Counted from the stretch's first letter, positions 29,105 to 38,336 are shown. The stretch is 64,000 bases of DNA from an uncultured Collinsella sp. (GCA_937982065.1 CALJMO010000067.1:62001-126000), one strand, 5' to 3'. The notes: a model not told the origin generated them from the sequence alone. Translations and numbers: made by a program.

Positions 29105-30877
29105 TCAGTCGAGCTCGTGCGCACGCGCACCTTCGAACTGCATTCGATAGTAACGGGCATAGGTGCCGCCACGGGCGAGAAGCTCCTCGTGCGTGCCACG
29201 CTCCACAACGCGACCATGCTCAACGGTCGCAATCTCATCGGCATGCTTAATGGTCGAAAGACGGTGGGCGATGATAATCGTGGTGCGGCCGCGTGCCAGC
29301 TCTTCGAGTGACTCCTGCACCGCCTCCTCGCTCTCGTTATCCAAAGCACTCGTCGCCTCGTCCAAAATCAGGATCTTGGGGTTCTTGAGAAACACGCGCG
29401 CGATGGCAACGCGCTGCTTCTGTCCGCCCGAAAGACGGCTGCCGCGCTCGCCCACCACGGTGTCGTAGCCCTGCGGAAGCGACTCGATAAAGGCATCGAT
29501 GTTGGCGCGACGGGCGGCCTCGGCGATCTCTTCTGCCGTAGCGCCCGGCTTGCCGTAGGCGATGTTCTCGCCAATCGTGCCGTCAAACAGATAGACATCC
29601 TGCTGCACCAGGCCGATGGCGCGGCGCAGGCTCTGCTGCGTCACATCGCGCACGTCCTGACCGTCGATGCTAATGGATCCGGTAGCCACGTCATAAAAGC
29701 GCGGCAGCAGCGAACAGGTCGTGGACTTGCCGCCGCCCGAAGGGCCAACCAAAGCGATGGTCTGCCCGGGCTTGATGGACAGGTCCATATGGTCGATAAC
29801 GGGACGCTCGTCGGCATAGCCCTCGCCCAGCTCGACATCCTCGTAGTTAAAGCACACGTCGTGATACTCCACGGCGCCAGCAGTCACCTGCAGATCCGTA
29901 GCGCCCGGCTTGTCCTGGATATCCGGCGCGGTCGAGAGCACCTCGTCCATACGTTTAAAGCCGGCGATAGCCTTCTGATACGTTTCGGCCGAATTGACGA
30001 GCGTCTCAAGCGGCGTGCAGAACAGCGAAATATAGAGTGCAAAGGTCGCCATATCGACCGCCTGCAGCTGTCCCTTGGCGACCAGCCAGCCGCCCAGCAG
30101 CACCACGATCACATAGAGCACACCCGAGAGCAGGCCATACGTCGCGGTATAGACGCCCATGGCGTGATACATGTTCTCCTTGGACAAAAGGTAGCGGTCG
30201 TTAGAGGCACGGAACTTGGCACGCTCGGTCTCCTCGTTGGCAAAGCTCTTGACCACGCGCATGCCCGCCAGAGAATCCTGCAGCTGTGCATTAATGCCGC
30301 TGATCTTCTTGCGGTTGTCGCTAAAGACCTCGCGCATGCGCATGTTCTGCCAAAACATGACGACCGCAAACGCCGCCGTCACCACGGCCATGGCAAGCGC
30401 CAGCACCGGAGCGATGGTAAAGAGGATCACAAACGAGCCAATAATCTCGATACCGCAGATGATGATCCACTCGGGTACGTGATGCGCCGCCTCGCAGATA
30501 TCGAACAGGTCGTTGACCACGCGGCTCATCATGTCACCCGAGCTGTTGCGGTCGAAGTACGTAAAGCTAAAGCGCTCATACTGGTCGAACAGGTCCTCGC
30601 GCATTTTGGACTCCATGCGCGCGCCCATCACGTGGCCCCAATAGCTCACAAAGTAGCGGCAGGCGCAGCGGACGGCATACATCAGCACCAAGCCCACCGC
30701 GATCATGCCGAGCGCCTGCATAATGGCAGCCTGACCCTGAGTAAATAGCCCACCGGTCAAATTACGCAGAATAATAGGAAAAGCAAGGTCAATGGCGGCA
30801 AGCACCAGAGCACAAACAGTATCAGCAACAAAAAGCCCCATCTGGGGCTCGTAATACGAAAGAAACCTCTTCAGCAT
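29105..30877 (-). CDS. ABC transporter, fused permease and ATPase (exporter type)
   Basis: A 590-aa half-transporter with about six membrane helices (residues 15-310) and a C-terminal ATPase: Walker A GPSGGGKSTTCSLL, Q-loop LVQQDVYLFDGTIGENIAYG, signature LSGGQKQRVAIARV, Walker B ILILDEATSALD and H-loop AHRLSTIKHAD. It likely works as a homodimer exporting a lipid, peptide or drug; the substrate is unknown. I start it at the ATG at 30877 (MLKRFLSYYEP) after AAGGTG; a longer frame to 30976 adds a basic, non-conserved leader. Confidence 0.9.
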   Translation of the reverse strand: MLKRFLSYYEPQMGLFVADTVCALVLAAIDLAFPIILRNLTGGLFTQGQAAIMQALGMIAVGLVLMYAVRCACRYFVSYWGHVMGARMESKMREDLFDQYERFSFTYFDRNSSGDMMSRVVNDLFDICEAAHHVPEWIIICGIEIIGSFVILFTIAPVLALAMAVVTAAFAVVMFWQNMRMREVFSDNRKKISGINAQLQDSLAGMRVVKSFANEETERAKFRASNDRYLLSKENMYHAMGVYTATYGLLSGVLYVIVVLLGGWLVAKGQLQAVDMATFALYISLFCTPLETLVNSAETYQKAIAGFKRMDEVLSTAPDIQDKPGATDLQVTAGAVEYHDVCFNYEDVELGEGYADERPVIDHMDLSIKPGQTIALVGPSGGGKSTTCSLLPRFYDVATGSISIDGQDVRDVTQQSLRRAIGLVQQDVYLFDGTIGENIAYGKPGATAEEIAEAARRANIDAFIESLPQGYDTVVGERGSRLSGGQKQRVAIARVFLKNPKILILDEATSALDNESEEAVQESLEELARGRTTIIIAHRLSTIKHADEIATVEHGRVVERGTHEELLARGGTYARYYRMQFEGARAHELD

Positions 30878-30924
30878 AATCACCTTACGCGGTTTTACCA
30901 AACCGCGTTTCGTCTCGACGCTGC

Positions 30925-31022
30925 AAGTGCTCCATTTGGACAATCTGGCCTTCAATCGTCGGTCGCGTATATCCATACGCTTCCCTCCTCTTTTAGGCCA
31001 CCTTGTCTCAAATGGAGCACTT
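30925..31022. repeat. 14-bp inverted repeat AAGTGCTCCATTTG / CAAATGGAGCACTT
   Basis: Perfect arms at 30925-30938 and 31009-31022 flank the leader of the ABC exporter gene, 70 bp apart. It could be a pair of operator half-sites or an intergenic repeat. Confidence 0.55.
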
Positions 31023-31061
31023 TCGCTGACTTACACAAACCTGCGGGATCATCCCCGCTCG

Positions 31062-31757
31062 TTAAAGCTCGGCCCCGCCTAGTCGGTGCGCGATGCTGTC
31101 GCAGGCAAGCGCGCCTACGACGGTCTTGGCGTCTTCGATCTTGCCGTCGAGCACGGCGTCGATCAGCTCATGCAGCGGCACCAGGTCCACGTTGACAAAC
31201 TCGTCATCATCGGGGTTGGGCGCATCAAACTCGAGCTTGGTAGCCAAGTAGATGTGGATAATCTCATCGCAAAAACCACAGGACGTGACAATCGACGTCA
31301 AAAAGCGAATGCGACCAGCCCTAAAGCCCGTCTCCTCATGCAGCTCGCGCTTGGCGCAATCGAGCGGGTCCTCGCCTGGATCGAGCTTGCCGGCGGGAAT
31401 CTCGACCGTCACGCGGTCGATGGCGGTGCGGTACTGACGCACCAGTACGATCTTGCCGCTCTCGGTCAGTGCCACAACAGCCGCCGCACCCGGATGGCGA
31501 ACGATATCGCGGGCGCTGCGGCGACCGTTGGGCAGCTCAACCTCAAGACGGTGGACGTCGAGGATTTTGCCCTTCCAGGCGCACTCCTCCGAAAGAATCT
31601 TCTCGTGCAGCTCGGCATCGTGCGGGTCGTCATCGCCCAGCACCAGCGCCGGCTCGTCAGCGACCTCGCCACCAGGCTCGCCCTCGGCGTGCCCATACAC
31701 GCGGCTGTCCTCTTCGACGATCTGCGCGTCCACGAGCTCTTCGTTCTTCTCGTCCAT
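31062..31757 (-). CDS. Nudix hydrolase, ADP-ribose pyrophosphatase type
   Basis: A 231-aa hydrolase that probably cleaves ADP-ribose or a related nucleoside diphosphate. The Nudix box reads GEDPLDCAKRELHEETGF; upstream it has EIPAGKLDPG and VLVRQYRTAID, typical of the ADP-ribose class. About 55 acidic N-terminal residues are unusual for the family, as is the C-terminal extension. The ATG at 31757 has AGAGGA at the right distance; another ATG 9 bases upstream is too close to it. It lies 21 bp from the purD end and shares its strand. Confidence 0.87.
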   Translation of the reverse strand: MDEKNEELVDAQIVEEDSRVYGHAEGEPGGEVADEPALVLGDDDPHDAELHEKILSEECAWKGKILDVHRLEVELPNGRRSARDIVRHPGAAAVVALTESGKIVLVRQYRTAIDRVTVEIPAGKLDPGEDPLDCAKRELHEETGFRAGRIRFLTSIVTSCGFCDEIIHIYLATKLEFDAPNPDDDEFVNVDLVPLHELIDAVLDGKIEDAKTVVGALACDSIAHRLGGAEL

Positions 31758-31778
31758 CCGTCTCATTCCTCTCGGATT

Positions 31779-33083
31779 TTAGGCATCCCAGGCGTCGCGG
31801 CCGCGCAGCGCGCGCAGGCCGATGTCGTGACGCAGGGTCTTGCCCTCAAAATCAATCTTCTCGCAGGCCTCGTAGGCAAGGTTGCGGGCGTTCTCAAACG
31901 TATCGCCCAGCGCGGTCACGGCAAGCACGCGGCCACCATTGGTCACGAGCTGGCCGTCCACCACGGCAGTGCCCGCGTGGTACACGGTCACGTTCTCCAT
32001 GGCCTCGGCATCGGCGATACCGGTAATGACCTTGCCTTTCTCGTAGCTGCCGGGATAACCCGCACTCGTCAGGACAACGGCCACGGCCCACTCGTCGCGC
32101 CAGTCGAGTTCAATCTGATCGAGCTCGCAGTTGGCACAAGCCAGCATGACCTCGACCAGGTCGTTCTTAAGGCGCGGCAGCACGACCTGCGTCTCGGGGT
32201 CGCCAAAGCGGGCATTGAACTCCAGCACCTTGGGACCGGCGGGGGTGAGCATAAAGCCGCCGTACAGGCAGCCGCGGTAGTCGATACCCTCGGCAGCGAG
32301 CTCGGCCACGGTCTGCTCCATGACCGCCACCATGGTGGCGTGCTCCTCGTCGGTCACGATAGGCACCGGGCTGTAGACGCCCATGCCACCGGTGTTGGGG
32401 CCCTTGTCGCCCTCAAGCGCACGCTTGTGATCCTGCGAGGTGGCCATGGGACGCACGGTCTTACCGTCGGTAAAGGCCAGCAGCGAGCACTCGGGGCCGG
32501 TCAGCATCTCCTCGATGACCACGGTATTGCCGGCATCGCCAAAGGTGCCGCCAAAACACTCACGCACGGCCTCCTCGGCCTGCGCAAGCTCGGTTGCCAC
32601 GATAACGCCCTTGCCCGCGGCAAGGCCGTCGGCCTTGACGACCAGCGGAGCGCCCTGCTCACGCACATAGGCAAGAGCCGAAGCCTCGTCGGTAAACGAG
32701 CCATAGGCTGCCGTCGGGATACCGGCGCGCTCCATGAGCTGCTTGGAGAACAGCTTAGAGCCCTCCATCTGGGCGCCCTCGGCACCCGGGCCAAAGCAGG
32801 GAATACCCGCCGCGCGCACGGCGTCGGCCACGCCCGCCACGAGCGGAGCCTCGGGGCCAATTACCACGAGTCCGCATCCGTGGCTCTGCGCAAACGCCGC
32901 CACGGCCGCAGGATCGCAGTCGTCGAGAACGACGTTCTCGCCGCAGCTCGCGGTGCCGCCGTTACCCGGCGCGATGTAGAGCTTGCCGGCGCGCGGTGAT
33001 GCTGCGAGTTTAGCTGCCAAAGCATGCTCACGGCCGCCGCTGCCCAACAACAGGATGTCGATGGTTTGAGTGTCCGCCTTCAA
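31779..33083 (-). CDS. purD: phosphoribosylamine-glycine ligase
   Basis: ATP-grasp enzyme for the second purine step (PRA plus glycine to GAR). The 434-aa protein has LLLGSGGREHALAAKL, VVIGPEAPLVAGVADA, VVKADGLAAGKGVIVA, the EEMLTGPECSLLAFTDG loop and VLEFNARFGDPETQ. No ATG fits the start; I choose TTG at 33083 because AGGAGG lies 5 bases before it. A longer frame reaching 33137 adds residues unlike the family. Confidence 0.95.
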   Translation of the reverse strand: MKADTQTIDILLLGSGGREHALAAKLAASPRAGKLYIAPGNGGTASCGENVVLDDCDPAAVAAFAQSHGCGLVVIGPEAPLVAGVADAVRAAGIPCFGPGAEGAQMEGSKLFSKQLMERAGIPTAAYGSFTDEASALAYVREQGAPLVVKADGLAAGKGVIVATELAQAEEAVRECFGGTFGDAGNTVVIEEMLTGPECSLLAFTDGKTVRPMATSQDHKRALEGDKGPNTGGMGVYSPVPIVTDEEHATMVAVMEQTVAELAAEGIDYRGCLYGGFMLTPAGPKVLEFNARFGDPETQVVLPRLKNDLVEVMLACANCELDQIELDWRDEWAVAVVLTSAGYPGSYEKGKVITGIADAEAMENVTVYHAGTAVVDGQLVTNGGRVLAVTALGDTFENARNLAYEACEKIDFEGKTLRHDIGLRALRGRDAWDA

Positions 33084-33137
33084 GGGTGCCTCCTCTATGG
33101 ATGAACGGCCCGCTCCGCGCGAGCCCTTTGCAAGCAA

Positions 33138-33179
33138 ATATACCCCTCGGCCGCCCGTCCGGGCTGCAAAGGGGTATAT
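33138..33179 (-). terminator. hairpin after purA
   Basis: ATATACCCCT pairs with AGGGGTATAT around a GC-rich inner stem. It follows purA on the minus strand but the T run is short, so it may be a weak terminator or an attenuator upstream of purD. Confidence 0.5.
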
Positions 33180-33200
33180 CGCAATAACCGTATAAACCGA

Positions 33201-34487
33201 TTACTTCCAGAATCGGTTGATGATCTGCTCGCGACCGGCGCCGACGCCAATGAACGTCACGCGGGTGTGTGCCAGATCTTCGATAAACGCCACGTAGTCC
33301 TGAGCCTCTTGCGGCAGCTCATCAAAGCTGCGGCAACCGGTGATATCGCACTTCCAGCCAGGAAGCTCCTCGTAGATGGGCTTGGCGTGCTCAAAGCGCA
33401 CCTGGTGCTCGGGCACGCTCGTGTAGCGCTCGCCATCGACGTCATAGGCAACGCACACCTTAATGGTGTCGAAGGCCGAAAGCACGTCGAGCTTGGTCAT
33501 GGCGATGTCGGTGAGACCGTTGACGCGCGAGGCATAGTTGGCGATAGGGCCGTCAAACCAGCCGCAGCGACGACGGCGACCGGTGGTCACGCCGTACTCG
33601 TAGCCCTCCTCGGTCAGCGTGTGACCGGCCTCGGACTCGTAGGAAAGCTCGGTAGGCATGGGGCCCGAACCGACGCGGGTGATATAGGCCTTCATGACGC
33701 CCAGCACGCGGTCGACGTTCTTCATGCCGACGCCGGAACCGGTAATGGCGCCGCCGGCGGTGCAATTGGAAGACGTCACGTACGGATAGGTACCGTGATC
33801 GATGTCGAGCAGCGTCGCCTGGGCGCCCTCAAACAGCAAGTCCTTGCCCTCATCGATCATATTGTTGAGCAGCAGGCTCGTCTCGGTGATGTAGGGACGC
33901 AGGCGCTCGGCCATGGGCAGGTACTCTTCGCAGATCTGGTCCACGGTATAGGTGGGCAGATTGTAGATGAGCTCCAGCTCGGGGTTCACGCGGGCAAGAG
34001 CGGTCTCCAGCTTGTCGCGGAACAGCTCCTCATCCAGCATGTCCTGCATGCGCAGGCCGATGCGGGCCATCTTATCCTGGTAGCACGGACCGATGCCGCG
34101 CTTGGTGGTACCGATGTTCTTCTTGCCGAGCTTTTGCTCAAAGGCGCCATCCAGATCGATGTGGTACGGCATGATCACGTGCGCGTTGCCGCTGATCTTG
34201 AGATTCTTGGTGGTGATGCCGTCGGCCTCGAACATGTCGATCTCCTCAAGGACAACCTTGGGGTTGACGACGCAGCCGTTACCGATCACCGACACATGAT
34301 CGGAATACATGATGCCGGAGGGCACCTGGTGCAGGCCGTACTTCTTGCCGTTGACGACGATGGTGTGGCCGGCGTTGTTGCCGCCCGAGTAGCGCACGAC
34401 GGCATCGAAGTCGCCGGCGACCAGGTCGCAGATCTTACCTTTGCCCTCATCGCCCCACTGGGCACCGACCAAAACGGTTGACGGCAT
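33201..34487 (-). CDS. purA: adenylosuccinate synthetase
   Basis: Couples IMP to aspartate with GTP, the first step from IMP to AMP. The 428-aa protein has the P-loop GAQWGDEGKGKICDLVAG, the catalytic segment RYSGGNNAGHTIV, TTKRGIGPCYQDKMAR, FEGAQATLLDIDHGTYPYVTSS and the GTP-binding region TTGRRRRCGWFD. Length is normal. It follows dnaB on the same strand (93-bp gap) and precedes purD. Confidence 0.97.
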   Translation of the reverse strand: MPSTVLVGAQWGDEGKGKICDLVAGDFDAVVRYSGGNNAGHTIVVNGKKYGLHQVPSGIMYSDHVSVIGNGCVVNPKVVLEEIDMFEADGITTKNLKISGNAHVIMPYHIDLDGAFEQKLGKKNIGTTKRGIGPCYQDKMARIGLRMQDMLDEELFRDKLETALARVNPELELIYNLPTYTVDQICEEYLPMAERLRPYITETSLLLNNMIDEGKDLLFEGAQATLLDIDHGTYPYVTSSNCTAGGAITGSGVGMKNVDRVLGVMKAYITRVGSGPMPTELSYESEAGHTLTEEGYEYGVTTGRRRRCGWFDGPIANYASRVNGLTDIAMTKLDVLSAFDTIKVCVAYDVDGERYTSVPEHQVRFEHAKPIYEELPGWKCDITGCRSFDELPQEAQDYVAFIEDLAHTRVTFIGVGAGREQIINRFWK

Positions 34488-34580
34488 GTTTACTCCTTAC
34501 ATTCATGGACTGTCCGTGCGCCACGATGGCGCGCAGAAGCACAAAACATTCCCAGTATACCCGTGCAACGGGCACCTGTC

Positions 34581-35972
34581 CTACTCCTCGGCATGTGCCC
34601 CATCAAGCTCATAGAACTTGGTGGATGCCGGCAGGAACATCAGGTCGACGTCGCCGATCGGGCCCGAACGGTTCTTGGCCACGACGATACGCGTAACGCC
34701 CTCGTCGGGTCGATCATCGCGCGAGGCCTCGGCCTCGTCGGCAGAGCGGTCCAGGAACATGACGATGTCGGCGTCCTGCTCGATGGAGCCCGATTCGCGC
34801 AGGTCGGAAAGCTGCGGGCGCTTGCCGGTACGGGATTCGACCTGACGTGACAGCTGCGACAGTGCAATGAACGGGATCTTGAGCTCCTTGGCCATGATCT
34901 TTAAACCACGCGACATCTCGGAGACCTCGACGGTACGGCTCTCGGAACGACGGCCCGGCGGAGGACTCACCAGCTGCAGGTAGTCCAGGATGATGATTGC
35001 CTTCTCCTTGTTATGGAGCATGCGGCGGCTCTTGGCGCGGATCTCGGTCACCGTGGTGCCGGGCGTATCGTCAATCAGGATATCGAGCTTGGACAGCGTC
35101 TGCGTAGCCTCGTTGATGTTGGCCCACTGCTCGGGACTAATACGGCCCGTGCGGAAGTCGCTGATCGACATCATGGCATAGGCGCAAATCAGGCGCTGGG
35201 CAATTTCCTTGCCCGACATCTCCAGCGAGAAGAAGCCGACCGTATAACCCGCGGCAGCAGCGTTGAGCGCCAGGTTCAGAGCGAACGACGTCTTACCTAC
35301 AGCAGGACGAGCGCCGATGATGATGAGCTGGCCCTCGCGGAAGCCCATAAGCATACGGTCGAGTGACGGAAAGCCCGTGGGCACGCCCGCCGCCTGACCG
35401 CCGGCCTGGCACACTTCCTCGGCCTCGTTATAGGCCTCGACCATAAACTCAGTCAGCGTCTTGTAGCTCGACTTGACCTCGCGCGCCGTGACCTTGAGCA
35501 GCTTGCTCTCGGCTAGCTCCACGACCTCTTTGGTGTCGGTGGGGGCGTTATAGGCCAGCGCGTTGATCTCGTTGGTGGCGCCGATCAGCTCGCGCAGCAT
35601 CGAGTCGCGACGCACGATGGCGGCATGGTGCTGCCAGTTGACGAGCGACAGGGTCTGACCCATCAGCTCCAAAATGTACGCCTCGCCGCCCACGGCATCG
35701 AGCTTGTTGATGCTTCGCAGGTAATCGATGAGCGAGATGGAGTCGATGGGGATGCGGCTGTTGTACATATCGACCATCGCGGTATAGATGGTCTTATGAA
35801 TGGGCCGGTAGAAGTCATCGGGCTGCAGCTCGACCTGGGCCTCTTCGACCACCTCGGGCGATAGCAGCATAGCGGCCAGTACGTTGGCCTCTGCATCTTG
35901 GTTTTGAGGGAGACCCAACTTGGAGCCACGGTCCTCGACCGTCAGCCCCGTCTCCCTTTCGTCATATGCCAT
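34581..35972 (-). CDS. dnaB: replicative DNA helicase
   Basis: Hexameric 5'-3' helicase at the replication fork. The 463-aa protein shows the N-terminal helical domain (LPQNQDAEANVLAAMLL), the linker, and the RecA-like domain with Walker A GARPAVGKTSFALN, IIILDYLQLV (Walker B) and FIALSQLSRQVESR. No intein is present. The ATG at 35972 follows GAGGAT; an ATG 12 bases upstream is also possible. The rplI terminator separates it from the ribosomal operon, so it needs its own promoter. Confidence 0.96.
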   Translation of the reverse strand: MAYDERETGLTVEDRGSKLGLPQNQDAEANVLAAMLLSPEVVEEAQVELQPDDFYRPIHKTIYTAMVDMYNSRIPIDSISLIDYLRSINKLDAVGGEAYILELMGQTLSLVNWQHHAAIVRRDSMLRELIGATNEINALAYNAPTDTKEVVELAESKLLKVTAREVKSSYKTLTEFMVEAYNEAEEVCQAGGQAAGVPTGFPSLDRMLMGFREGQLIIIGARPAVGKTSFALNLALNAAAAGYTVGFFSLEMSGKEIAQRLICAYAMMSISDFRTGRISPEQWANINEATQTLSKLDILIDDTPGTTVTEIRAKSRRMLHNKEKAIIILDYLQLVSPPPGRRSESRTVEVSEMSRGLKIMAKELKIPFIALSQLSRQVESRTGKRPQLSDLRESGSIEQDADIVMFLDRSADEAEASRDDRPDEGVTRIVVAKNRSGPIGDVDLMFLPASTKFYELDGAHAEE

Positions 35973-36129
35973 GAGCATCCTCATTCATATCGCTTGCGAG
36001 CATCCATAGTATCAGCCACAGTCCCAAAACGGGCCGCGCCCCGGCAATCATCACCGAACGAAACGGATGAACGGTCCCGCATTTGGAACCTCACCGCAAC
36101 GCCTGCCATGGCGCTCGCCAAGCGTAGAA

Positions 36130-36164
36130 AATAAAAGGGCGCCCTGGTCTCCCAGAGCGCCCTT
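36130..36164 (-). terminator. intrinsic terminator after rplI
   Basis: AAGGGCGC-CTGG stem with CCAG-GCGCCCTT, followed on the minus strand by TTTTATTTT. Confidence 0.88.
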
Positions 36165-36196
36165 CTTAGAACAAGATTGTTGCGTTGCAGCAAATG

Positions 36197-36736
36197 CTAC
36201 TCGGCAGCAGCCTCGGTCTCGACCTCGGCGGTCTCGGCCTCGGCGACCTCAGTGGCCTCCTCAGCCTCAGCCTCGGCAGCGAGCTCCTCGGCGGTAACGC
36301 CGACGAGAACGACAACCTCGGCCTTGATCTCGCGGTACAGCGAGATGGCAACGGTGTGGGCACCGGCAACCTTGATGGGCTTACCGAGCTCGACGCGCTT
36401 GCGGTCGATGTCCATACCGAGCTGAGCCTTGATGGCGTCAGCGATCATAGCGGCGGTAACGGAGCCAAAGAGGATGCCCTCGTCGCCGACCTTAACGTCA
36501 ACGGTGACCGTCTTGCCCTCGAAGGCAGCCTTGGTCTCGTTGGCGGTAGCCAGACGGACGGCCTCGCGCTTGGCGATGTTGTTGCGACGCTCGTCGAGCT
36601 GCTTGAGGTTGCCCTTGGTGGCGGCAACAGCGAGCTTCTTGGGGAACAGGAAGTTCTCAGCGTAACCCTGAGCGACCTCTACGACGTCACCCTCGCCGCC
36701 CTTGCCCTTAATCTCATCGAGAAGAATAACCTTCAT
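36197..36736 (-). CDS. rplI: 50S ribosomal protein L9 with acidic C-terminal extension
   Basis: Binds 23S rRNA near the L1 stalk. The 179-aa protein begins with the conserved MKVILLDEIKGKGGEGDVVEV and YAENFLFPKKLA; the second domain includes the KVGDEGILFGSVTAAMIADAI segment. Canonical L9 ends near residue 148; here an extra tail of about 30 residues made of Glu, Ala and Val/Thr follows (EELAAEAEAEEATEVAEAE). It is the last gene of rpsF-ssb-rpsR-rplI, 15 bp after rpsR. Confidence 0.96.
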   Translation of the reverse strand: MKVILLDEIKGKGGEGDVVEVAQGYAENFLFPKKLAVAATKGNLKQLDERRNNIAKREAVRLATANETKAAFEGKTVTVDVKVGDEGILFGSVTAAMIADAIKAQLGMDIDRKRVELGKPIKVAGAHTVAISLYREIKAEVVVLVGVTAEELAAEAEAEEATEVAEAETAEVETEAAAE

Positions 36737-36751
36737 GATGCGTCTCCCTTC

Positions 36752-37018
36752 TTAGCCGCGGTCGCGGTTGCCACGAGAGGAAACCACGGGGACGGTGTAC
36801 GGCAGGAGAGCCATCTCGCGGGCGCGCTTGATGGCGTTGGCGATGTCATGCTGATGCTGCGTGCAAGCGCCAGTGACGCGACGGGGCTTGATCTTGCCAC
36901 GGTCGGTCATGTACTTACGGAGAAGCTGAGTGTCCTTATAGTCGATGAACTCAGTGTTCTCCTTGCAGAACTGGCAGTACTTACGACGCGGCTGACGTGC
37001 AGAAAAATCATTAGCCAT
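36752..37018 (-). CDS. rpsR: 30S ribosomal protein S18
   Basis: Partner of S6 in the 30S platform. 88 aa with the signature YKDTQLLRKYMTDRGKIKPRRVTG and the CQFCKEN pair of cysteines near the N-terminus, which fits the zinc-binding (C+) version. Start at the ATG at 37018 after AAAGGT; a longer frame to 37069 adds an unrelated leader. Confidence 0.96.
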   Translation of the reverse strand: MANDFSARQPRRKYCQFCKENTEFIDYKDTQLLRKYMTDRGKIKPRRVTGACTQHQHDIANAIKRAREMALLPYTVPVVSSRGNRDRG

Positions 37019-37090
37019 GTCAAAATACCTTTCATTTGGCAACTTCGGCGAACCGAAGCCGCCTCTCACTCAAAAATAGGTGAACAACCC

Positions 37091-37543
37091 TTAGAACGGG
37101 ATGTCCTCATCGTAGACGTCGACCGCGGGCGGCGTAGCCACCGGCGCGGCAGGACGTGCTGCAGGCGCGGGAGCTGCGGGGGCGTAACCGCCCTGGTCGT
37201 AGCCACCCTGGCCACCACGGGAGCTCATAAACTCGATCTCATCGACGATGACCTCAAGTTTGCTCCGGCGCTGGCCTTCGCGCTCCCAAGAGCTGTAGCG
37301 CAGCTTGCCCTCGATCGCGACCTTGTTTCCCTTTGCCAGGAAACGGCTCACGGCCTCGGCGCGGGTGCCGAACATGGTGCAGTCGACAAAGTTGGGATAG
37401 TCCTCCCACTCGCCAGTCTGCGCGTTGCGGCGACGATCGTTCACGGCGACGCCAAAGGACAGAACCTGGGTTCCGCCGGCGGTGGCGCGCAGCTCGGGAT
37501 CGCGGGTGAGGTTACCGGTGATGTTCACTCGATTGATGCTCAT
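37091..37543 (-). CDS. ssb: single-stranded DNA-binding protein
   Basis: Protects single-stranded DNA and recruits repair and replication proteins. 150 aa with an OB fold (MSINRVNITGNLTRDPELRAT, WEDYPNFVDCTMFGTRAEAV, KGNKVAIEGKLRYSSWE), a Gly/Ala/Pro-rich linker and the acidic tip DEDIPF that contacts partner proteins. Lies between rpsF and rpsR, as is usual. Confidence 0.96.
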   Translation of the reverse strand: MSINRVNITGNLTRDPELRATAGGTQVLSFGVAVNDRRRNAQTGEWEDYPNFVDCTMFGTRAEAVSRFLAKGNKVAIEGKLRYSSWEREGQRRSKLEVIVDEIEFMSSRGGQGGYDQGGYAPAAPAPAARPAAPVATPPAVDVYDEDIPF

Positions 37544-37591
37544 AACTCACTACTTCCTCTTGGGGCACAAGCCCAGTCCAAAACGACAGTC

Positions 37592-37885
37592 TTACTCCTG
37601 GTCGTCGCGACGGACGATCATGTGGCGGACCACAGCGTCGGTGATGCGCAGGACGCGATCAAGCTCGGCGATCTGGGTAGGATCTGCGTGGAAGTTGATG
37701 AGGGTGTAGTCACCATCGGTGAGGTCGTTGATCTCGTAGGCGAGCTTGCGCTTGCCCCACTCGTCAACGGAGTCGACCTTGCCAGCGCCCTCAGCGATCG
37801 TGGTATCGATACGCTTCATAACAGCGAGACGAGTCTCGGGGTCGAGCGACGGGTCAACAAAGAACAGCAGTTCATAAGCCTTCAT
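37592..37885 (-). CDS. rpsF: 30S ribosomal protein S6
   Basis: Binds the central domain of 16S rRNA with S18. 97 aa with MKAYELLFFVDPSLD, KRIDTTIAEGAGKVDSVDEWGKRKLAYEI and TDAVVRHMIVRRDD. The ATG at 37885 follows AGAGGAGG. First gene of the operon; its leader contains a hairpin that might bind S6-S18. Confidence 0.96.
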   Translation of the reverse strand: MKAYELLFFVDPSLDPETRLAVMKRIDTTIAEGAGKVDSVDEWGKRKLAYEINDLTDGDYTLINFHADPTQIAELDRVLRITDAVVRHMIVRRDDQE

Positions 37886-37910
37886 ATTGTCACCTCCTCT
37901 GGGCAAATGT

Positions 37911-37943
37911 GGCTTCAGGTCGTGAAGGTGCGCCTGAAGCAGG
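37911..37943 (-). promoter_or_regulatory. rpsF leader hairpin, possible S6:S18 autoregulatory site
   Basis: In the mRNA, GCTTCAGG pairs with CCTGAAGC around a 13-base loop (CGCACCTTCACGA), just upstream of the ribosome-binding site. Many bacteria regulate rpsF through an S6:S18-binding hairpin. The family's CCG motif is not clearly seen here, so the function is a guess. Confidence 0.4.
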
Positions 37944-37956
37944 AAAAGACTTGGTA

Positions 37957-37985
37957 ATAATATCTTTCAACCTCCTAGGCTGCAA
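37957..37985 (-). promoter_or_regulatory. rpsF operon promoter
   Basis: Minus strand TTGCAG (-35, 37980-37985) and TATTAT (-10, 37957-37962) with a 17-bp spacer, placing transcription start about 65 bases before rpsF. Confidence 0.75.
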
Positions 37986-38336
37986 GAATATGCAGCTACA
38001 ACCTCATGACCTCCACATATGCCCATACTCGCACGACGTTTCATGCGCATTCCAACCAAATGCTGACCAAAAGCTTGACGGATCTGTGGACAAGATACGG
38101 TGCCGTGAGGACAAGCTGAGCCAAGTCGCAGGTCAACGGGCACAAGGCTGTGGTCGCAAAATGCATACCAGTGGTCTAATGAATCGCCAAAAAGATTTTA
38201 AATTCGTTTGCTCGTGGTCTATAAAGTCCTTTTTTGAGCAATTCGCTTAGCATGATTTTGCTGGTCAGACTGCATGTGCCGCGCGTTTTAGGCACAGCGC
38301 GAGACACTGTGGATCAAAAAATGCTAAGTTTTCGGC
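37986..38336. other. gene-free stretch between rpsF and tRNA-Ser
   Basis: About 350 bp with no convincing gene. Short open frames here lack ribosome-binding sites and family resemblance. It is AT-rich near 38195-38260. SRP RNA, tmRNA and RNase P RNA signatures were looked for and not seen. Confidence 0.5.

Noticed and set aside
37909..38250. 113-aa plus-strand ORF upstream of tRNA-Ser
   Set aside because: Runs over the rpsF promoter and leader on the other strand, has no ribosome-binding site and no resemblance to a family.
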